Below, piece by piece: positions 13,470 through 17,428 of a stretch of 17,428 nt of DNA. A program made the position numbers and the translations under genes. Source of the DNA: Actinomycetes bacterium (GTDB taxonomy: Bacteria > Actinomycetota > Acidimicrobiia > Acidimicrobiales > UBA8190); contig JAJZYI010000030.1 in assembly GCA_021798135.1 (NCBI GenBank), positions 1 to 17,428 on the forward strand, in the 5' to 3' direction. The first letter of the stretch is position 1. The number at the start of each line of letters is the position of its first letter. The notes under the pieces were generated by a model. That model was not told where the DNA came from. It saw only the letters and a program-made list of their open reading frames with translations, and made no database searches.

Positions 13470-14393
13470 TCATGCCGGCAGGTCCTGGCGCTCGCCGCCG
13501 CGCCGGCCCGGGGTGCCCGCGCCGGCAGCCGGCACCGCCCCCGCGACGACCTCCGTGCGCAACCGGGCCCGCAGCCGCGCCAGGGCGACGAGGACGGGGG
13601 AGCCGAGCGCCGCGACCATGACGGCGTTGCCACCGGCACGGAAGCTGTCGTAGGCCAGCGAGGTCACGAGGTAGAACCGGCCGAAGTGCGCCGCGGCGAC
13701 GCCCAGCGCCATGCCGGGGCGGAACCCGAGGGCCGGCGACGACTGGTAGAAGGTCCAGTTCCAGACGTCCATGGCCACGCCGTACCCGTACCCGGCGACG
13801 ACGCCCACGGCCGTGAGGACGGCGACGTCGCGCCACCCGGGCCGGCCCGTCCGTTTCCGGCCGACCAGGCCGGCGAGCGCACCGACCCAGCCGGCGGCGA
13901 AGAGCTGGTACGGCAGCCACGGTCCCAGCCCGCCGGTCACCAGGGCGGAGACCAGCAGCGACGTCGCCCCGAGCAGGAACCCGTAGCTGGCGCCGAACAC
14001 GTAGCCGCCGCACAGGATGAGCAGGAAGATCGGGCTGAACCCGCCGATGCCGGTGACGACCACGGCCCTCGCCCCGGCGTCCAGCGCGGCCAGCGCGGCG
14101 AGGAGGGCCAACCCGCGGGCGTCGAGCCGTCGCGCCCCGACCTCGACGGCCATGGCCGCCGCGGCCGTGCCCAGCCCGATTGCGCTCGTCGCCCACACGC
14201 CCGGCGCACCTCGCCCGATGAACGGCCATGCGAAGATGGCGATGCCGACGACCGTGGCCGCGGCCAGCGCGCCGCGGGCCCGGCGGGCGCCGTTCGCGGT
14301 GGAGGATGCCTCGGCTGCCCCCGTCCGCCGGGCTGCCCCCGTCCGCCGGGCTGCCCTGTCGGCGCGGGGGAGCGCACCGCCCCGGCCCGTCAC
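13470..14393 (-). CDS. Probable ECF transporter S (substrate-binding membrane) component
   Basis: This 307-residue membrane protein (from GTG 14393) follows the EcfA fusion gene and is the best candidate for the vitamin-binding S subunit. It has about six hydrophobic segments between residues 42 and 275, with conserved-looking loops GGFSPIFLLILCGGYVFGAS (117-136) and TGGLGPWLPYQLFAAGWVG (153-171), and MDVWNWTFYQ (208-217). The first 40 residues are Arg/Ala-rich with a six-residue repeat. The start is uncertain. GTG 14393 overlaps the stop of a 44-codon frame (GTGA). GTG 14543 or 14540 in the same frame would add about 50 residues including a Cys/Asp/Lys/Arg repeat and overlap the EcfA gene by about 20 bases; third-position GC favours that frame. 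Neither start has a real Shine-Dalgarno sequence. The tail ends RQDLPA, similar to the MFS tail. The substrate is unknown. Confidence 0.8.
   Translation of the reverse strand: MTGRGGALPRADRAARRTGAARRTGAAEASSTANGARRARGALAAATVVGIAIFAWPFIGRGAPGVWATSAIGLGTAAAAMAVEVGARRLDARGLALLAALAALDAGARAVVVTGIGGFSPIFLLILCGGYVFGASYGFLLGATSLLVSALVTGGLGPWLPYQLFAAGWVGALAGLVGRKRTGRPGWRDVAVLTAVGVVAGYGYGVAMDVWNWTFYQSSPALGFRPGMALGVAAAHFGRFYLVTSLAYDSFRAGGNAVMVAALGSPVLVALARLRARLRTEVVAGAVPAAGAGTPGRRGGERQDLPA
14315..14368 (-). repeat. 18-bp tandem repeat in the 5' part of the S-component gene
   Basis: Plus-strand units CTGCCCCCGTCCGCCGGG at 14315-14332 and 14333-14350 are identical, and 14351-14368 is a diverged third copy. 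The period is six codons. It encodes the repeated AARRTG in the cytoplasmic N-terminus. Confidence 0.85.
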
Positions 14394-14524
14394 CGTGAGC
14401 CCCCCGCTGCCGTCACGGCAGGGACTGCACCCACGGCCGGGCTTCCGGTCGTCGCAGGGCTTCCGGTCGTCGCAGGGCTTCCGGTCGTCGCAGGGCTTCC
14501 GGTCACCGCCGGGCTCCCCGTCAC
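14390..14524 (-). CDS. Possible 44-codon repeat ORF bridging the EcfA and EcfS genes
   Basis: A GTG at 14524 overlaps the EcfA stop as GTGA, and the frame's own TGA (14392-14390) overlaps the GTG of the S-component gene, again as GTGA. The peptide would consist of repeats of (V/T)TGSPA (five units, then VGAVPA) and end VTAAGGSR. It has no hydrophobic stretch and no known family. Two of six codons in each repeat end in A or T, unlike neighbouring genes, which argues against it being a selected protein. It may be a translational bridge, or a non-coding by-product if the S component starts further upstream. Confidence 0.25.
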   Translation of the reverse strand: MTGSPAVTGSPATTGSPATTGSPATTGSPAVGAVPAVTAAGGSR

Positions 14525-14529
14525 GGCAG
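14440..14529 (-). repeat. Five 18-bp tandem repeats at the EcfA/EcfS junction
   Basis: Plus-strand units GGCTTCCGGTCGTCGCAG start at 14440, 14458 and 14476 and are identical. Units at 14494 and 14512 are diverged. The array begins within the last bases of the EcfA gene and fills most of the space to the S-component start. Because 18 is six codons, several frames stay open through it. Confidence 0.92.
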
Positions 14530-16029
14530 GGCCCCGCCACCACGGGGGACGAGCGCGCCGCCAGCCAGGTGGACGGTACGCCCGCCGAGGTCCCGAGCCA
14601 GGTCGTCGTCGTGCGTCGCGACGACGACGGCAGCCCCTCCGGCAGCCAGGGTGTGCACCGTGGCCGACAGTGCCCTGCGAGCGGCGGCGTCCATGCCACG
14701 AGTCGGTTCGTCGAGGAGCGCGATCATCGGCCCCCCGGCGAGGACGACCGCCAGCGCGGCCCGCTGCCGCTGGCCTCCGGACAGGTCCCGCGGGTCGCGC
14801 TCCGCCAGCTCCGCCAGGCCGAACGCAGCCAGCAGGGCCTGGACGTCCCCCGACGTGCCCGACCACCGTAACGTCTGCTCCACCTCGGCGCGGACACTCG
14901 CACGGTGCAGCAGGACGCCTGGTTCTTGCGGCAGGTACGCGACGCGCCCCGGCCGGCGTTCGACGGAGCCGGCGAGCGGGCTGGCGAGGCCGGCGATGGT
15001 GCGCAGCAGCGTCGTCTTGCCGGCACCGTTGGCGCCGGTCACGAGCACGATGTCACCCGGTTCCCCGGCCAGGTCGACGTCGCTCGCCAGGGCGCGGCCG
15101 GCCACGCCGATGGTTGCGCCCCGGAGGGCGAACGCCTCTGCCGTGCCGGGCGCACGCGCCCGGCACCCCGGGCCGTCACGCGGGCCGAGTGCCGCGAGCA
15201 GCCCGTCGTCACCAGCGGCGGCGAGCTCGACCTGGCCAGCTCCCGCAGCCCCGCCGGCGGCGTCCGGCGCGACGACGCTCCCACCGGCCAGGCGCACCAC
15301 CCGGTCCGCGCCGGTCAGGCGGTCGGCACGGTGCTCGGCGACCACCACGGTGGCACCGCCCTCGGCCAGCGAGGCCAGCAGCCGCTCGAGGGTGGCGGCC
15401 CCGGCGGCGTCCAGCTGCGACATGGGCTCGTCGAGGGCGACCACGCGGGGCCCCGACGCCAGCGCCGCCGCCAGCGCGACCCGCTGCCGCTCGCCGCCGG
15501 AGAGCGTGCGCAGCCTCCTCGCGGCGAGGCCTTCGATGCCGACCCGCTCGAGGGCGTCGGCGACGCGCCGCCGGATGTCGGCGGGGTCCAGGCCCAGGTT
15601 CTCCGGGCCGAAGGCCACCTCGCGCTCCACCGTGCCGCGCACGAAGCCCGACTCGGGCTCCTGGAACACGAACCCGACGTGGCGGGCCAGGTCCCGGGTC
15701 GGGCTGGCCACGACGTCCAACCCCGCCACCGTCGCCGAGCCGGCGAAGCGGCCGCCGTGGAAGTGCGGGACCAGGCCGTTCAGGACGCGCAGCAGCGTGG
15801 ACTTGCCCGCTCCCGAGTCGCCGGCCAGCCAGGTGACGCCGGTGCCGAGGACGAGGTCGACATCGGCGAGCGCCGGCCGGGGCCGGTCCGACCATGCGGG
15901 GTAGGTGTACGTCAGGCGTTCCAGCACGGCGACCGGCCGGTGGGCGGGACCGCGGGAGCCGGGCGGGCCGCGACGGCTGCCGACCGCCCGACCGGTTGCG
16001 CCGATGCCGGCGCCGGCTCGGGGGCGCAC
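14521..16029 (-). CDS. ECF transporter ATPase, two ABC domains fused (EcfA-EcfA')
   Basis: This 502-residue protein would hydrolyse ATP to drive vitamin or metal uptake by the ECF complex at the inner face of the membrane. Domain 1 (about 33-250) has Walker A GDSGAGKS (70-77), Q-loop Q123, signature LSGGE (176-180), Walker B ending VVALDE (E201) and H-loop H233. Domain 2 (about 298-490) has GANGAGKT (332-339), Q368, LSGGQ (416-420), ALLDE (E441) and H473. Both sites look complete. A Gly/Ala-rich linker (about 250-297) joins them. GTG 16029 starts just after the EcfT stop and has GAGGAG seven bases upstream, lying inside the end of the EcfT gene. Fused ATPase pairs are known in actinobacterial and YkoD-type ECF systems. 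Confidence 0.93.
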   Translation of the reverse strand: MRPRAGAGIGATGRAVGSRRGPPGSRGPAHRPVAVLERLTYTYPAWSDRPRPALADVDLVLGTGVTWLAGDSGAGKSTLLRVLNGLVPHFHGGRFAGSATVAGLDVVASPTRDLARHVGFVFQEPESGFVRGTVEREVAFGPENLGLDPADIRRRVADALERVGIEGLAARRLRTLSGGERQRVALAAALASGPRVVALDEPMSQLDAAGAATLERLLASLAEGGATVVVAEHRADRLTGADRVVRLAGGSVVAPDAAGGAAGAGQVELAAAGDDGLLAALGPRDGPGCRARAPGTAEAFALRGATIGVAGRALASDVDLAGEPGDIVLVTGANGAGKTTLLRTIAGLASPLAGSVERRPGRVAYLPQEPGVLLHRASVRAEVEQTLRWSGTSGDVQALLAAFGLAELAERDPRDLSGGQRQRAALAVVLAGGPMIALLDEPTRGMDAAARRALSATVHTLAAGGAAVVVATHDDDLARDLGGRTVHLAGGALVPRGGGALP

Positions 16030-16030
16030 C

Positions 16031-16864
16031 TCAGCGCTCCTCGCCCGGCACCAGCAGCGCCGCCAGGGCCAGCGCCAGCGCAGGTGCGAGCGCCACCGGG
16101 TCGGCGGAGGGCATCGTCGGCGTCGGGTACGCCGCCCACGAGCCGCCAGCGCCGAGCAGCCGTGCGGCGAGCAGCAGCCCCAGTGCCGCCGCCGCGCCCG
16201 CACCGACCACGGCGTGCGCCGCCGTCCGGCCGCCTCCCAGGCGCGTGCGGGGACCGCTCCCGAAGGCGCGCGCCTCCATCGACTCGGCAAGCTGCGCCGA
16301 CCGCTCGATGGCACCGAGGAGCACCGGCACGGCGAGGTCCGCCATGGCCCTGGGGCCGCGCGGGCGCCAGCCCCGCAGGCGCTGGGCGTCACGCACCGCC
16401 ACGAAGCTCGCCGCGGTGGCGGGCACCAGGTTCAGCGCCGCCCCGAGGGCGGCGCCCGTCCGCTCGAGGGCACGGGGCAGCGCGTCGACGAGGTCCGCCG
16501 GCTCCAGGACGACCGACAGGCTGGCGGCCACCGAGACGGCGGCCACCAGCCCCAACGCGATGGCCGCACCCTGGGCGAACGACTCGGCCGTGATCGGGCC
16601 GCCGAGCAGGGGCAGCCAGCCGGGCGCGTCGACCAGGACCGTCGCGCCGGTGTGGTCGAGCACGCCGTTCACCACCACCGTCACCACGCCGATGGACGCC
16701 AGCCCGAGGGCGAGGGGGCGCAGCCGCCGGTCGGGCGTCCGCCTCCGCACGAGCAGGAGCCATGCGGCGACGAGCACCAGCAGCTGGGTGACCGGGTCGG
16801 CCTGGGCGAGGGTCACGGCCAGGCCCGCCAGCGCCCAGGAGGCGACGGCGGCCGGGCGCGTCAC
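16031..16864 (-). CDS. ECF transporter T component (EcfT/CbiQ family)
   Basis: This 277-residue integral membrane protein would couple the ATPases to the S component. It has hydrophobic segments at about 8-38, 50-68, 98-120, 142-155, 217-236 and 256-272. The two cytoplasmic coupling motifs of the family are visible: AQRLRG (160-165) and MEARAFG (196-202), corresponding to the Ala-Arg-Gly motifs that sit in the ATPase grooves; the second reads ARA rather than ARG. The GTG at 16864 overlaps the stop of the upstream lipoprotein gene as GTGA, so translation is coupled, and the EcfA fusion gene starts two bases beyond its stop. The tight order lipoprotein-EcfT-EcfA-EcfS supports one operon. Confidence 0.88.
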   Translation of the reverse strand: MTRPAAVASWALAGLAVTLAQADPVTQLLVLVAAWLLLVRRRTPDRRLRPLALGLASIGVVTVVVNGVLDHTGATVLVDAPGWLPLLGGPITAESFAQGAAIALGLVAAVSVAASLSVVLEPADLVDALPRALERTGAALGAALNLVPATAASFVAVRDAQRLRGWRPRGPRAMADLAVPVLLGAIERSAQLAESMEARAFGSGPRTRLGGGRTAAHAVVGAGAAAALGLLLAARLLGAGGSWAAYPTPTMPSADPVALAPALALALAALLVPGEER

Positions 16865-17428
16865 GCCGGGCTGGGCGCCGGTGGGGGAGCGGGCGTGCCG
16901 GTCGGCGGGTCGTACCGCAGGCCCAGCGAGTCGCCGGGACGCAGGGTGGTGTCGCTCACCCCGGCAGCGGCGTTCTTCCACGCGGCGCCGTCCCGGGACA
17001 CGAAGAGCGCCCAGTAGTCCTTCCCCGGCGGCAGGCATTCGCTGTAGTGGGCCGGCACGCCGTCGACCTGGCAGATCGCCAGCCCGAAACTGTACTTCTG
17101 GGTGCCGAGGGCGACGTGCGCGTCGGCAAGCAGCGAGGTGGCGCTGATCGACGGCGCGGAGAAGCCGACGCAGCGGACGACGACGGTGCCCGGCGCCGTC
17201 TCGACGACCACGCGGGCATGGTGTGCGCCGGGGACGCCGGTGCAGGATCCGGTCGGACCGGCGGCGGCGGAAGTGGCGGAGGTGGCCGCACGGGTCGAGC
17301 CGGTGGAACCGACGCTGCTCCCGCACGCAGCCAGGCCGGCGGCCAGGACCGGGCCCAGCGCCAGCGCCGCGCCGGCGCGGGTGGCGCGGCGGTGCCGGCC
17401 CGCCTGGGCCTCCGCGGCACGGGCGTGC
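16861..17428 (-). CDS. Lipoprotein with DUF4430 (transcobalamin-like C-terminal) domain, 5' end off window
   Basis: The minus-strand frame is open from the right edge to a stop at 16861; no start codon is in the window, so the N-terminus is missing. The visible part begins with an Arg-rich stretch, a hydrophobic segment and a lipobox LAAC; the lipid-anchored Cys is encoded at 17325-17323. A Ser/Thr/Ala linker follows, then a domain of about 110 residues: SLLADAHVA, FGLAICQVDGVPA, KDYWALFVSRDGAAWKN and LRPGDSLGLRYDPP. This order (SLL..A, G..I..V.GV, YWA......DG.W, GD...RY) fits DUF4430, the small beta domain also found at the C-terminus of transcobalamin and intrinsic factor. It ends in a Pro/Ala tail. 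It is translationally coupled to EcfT, so a surface capture protein for the ECF transporter is likely. The family assignment is by eye. Confidence 0.8.
   Translation of the reverse strand, partial: HARAAEAQAGRHRRATRAGAALALGPVLAAGLAACGSSVGSTGSTRAATSATSAAAGPTGSCTGVPGAHHARVVVETAPGTVVVRCVGFSAPSISATSLLADAHVALGTQKYSFGLAICQVDGVPAHYSECLPPGKDYWALFVSRDGAAWKNAAAGVSDTTLRPGDSLGLRYDPPTGTPAPPPAPSPA

Noticed and set aside
14440..14529. CRISPR array
   Set aside because: The 18-bp units are directly adjacent without spacers, and there are no cas genes.
16031..17326. A 431-residue form of EcfT with a long Arg-rich N-terminus
   Set aside because: The extra 154 codons overlap the lipoprotein gene, which has a lipobox and conserved domain in another frame. 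GTG 16864, with its GTGA overlap, is the natural start.

Overview
The window is very GC-rich, almost every codon in the real genes ends in G or C, and several genes appear to start with no Shine-Dalgarno sequence a few bases after a TAnnnT-like -10 box. With a menaquinone gene (menB), an MMPL exporter and a fused-ATPase ECF transporter, this points to the Actinomycetota. I suspect an Acidimicrobiia-like lineage, but only from the general look of the proteins. I see no rRNA, tRNA, CRISPR array, insertion sequence or phage gene. No gene-free stretch exceeds 300 bases; the longest are 7915-8168 and 3973-4187.

Left part (1-6180): on the minus strand are an MMPL/RND-type exporter (3972-1639), then an integral-membrane diguanylate cyclase (1532-405) behind an AT-rich leader, then the 5' part of an unrecognised RG/GG-rich protein that runs off the left edge. 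Divergent from the exporter is an OmpR-type response regulator (4188-4856), followed one base later by its histidine kinase (4858-6180), which seems to lack a full HAMP domain.

Middle (6181-9734): a 30-bp tandem repeat lies between convergent genes. On the minus strand follow a membrane-anchored phosphodiester glycosidase (7914-6313) with a 7-residue repeat in its cytoplasmic tail, and a second diguanylate cyclase with a membrane domain and a GAF-like region (9734-8169). Both cyclases keep the GG(D/E)EF active site and an RxxD inhibitory site.

Plus-strand block (9817-12967): an MFS transporter, a TetR-family regulator whose promoter is embedded in two TGCCA/TGGCA dyads, and a clear menB. A 9-bp-stem hairpin separates menB from the convergent genes downstream.

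Right part (13063-17428, minus strand): an ECF-type ABC uptake operon in the order DUF4430-like lipoprotein (partial at the right edge), EcfT, a two-domain EcfA fusion, a membrane protein that is probably the S component, and a small helical hypothetical gene with its own ribosome binding site. DUF4430 is the domain also found at the C-terminus of animal transcobalamin and intrinsic factor, so cobalamin or a related ligand is a testable substrate hypothesis. The EcfA/EcfS junction carries five 18-bp repeats that remain open in more than one frame.

A shared oddity is the number of short tandem repeats (18, 18, 21, 27 and 30 bp). All periods are multiples of three, and the coding ones lie at the ends or junctions of membrane-protein genes. 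The most noteworthy observations are the ECF/transcobalamin-like operon, the EcfA/EcfS repeat junction, the repeat habit as a whole, and the tetR-menB operator.
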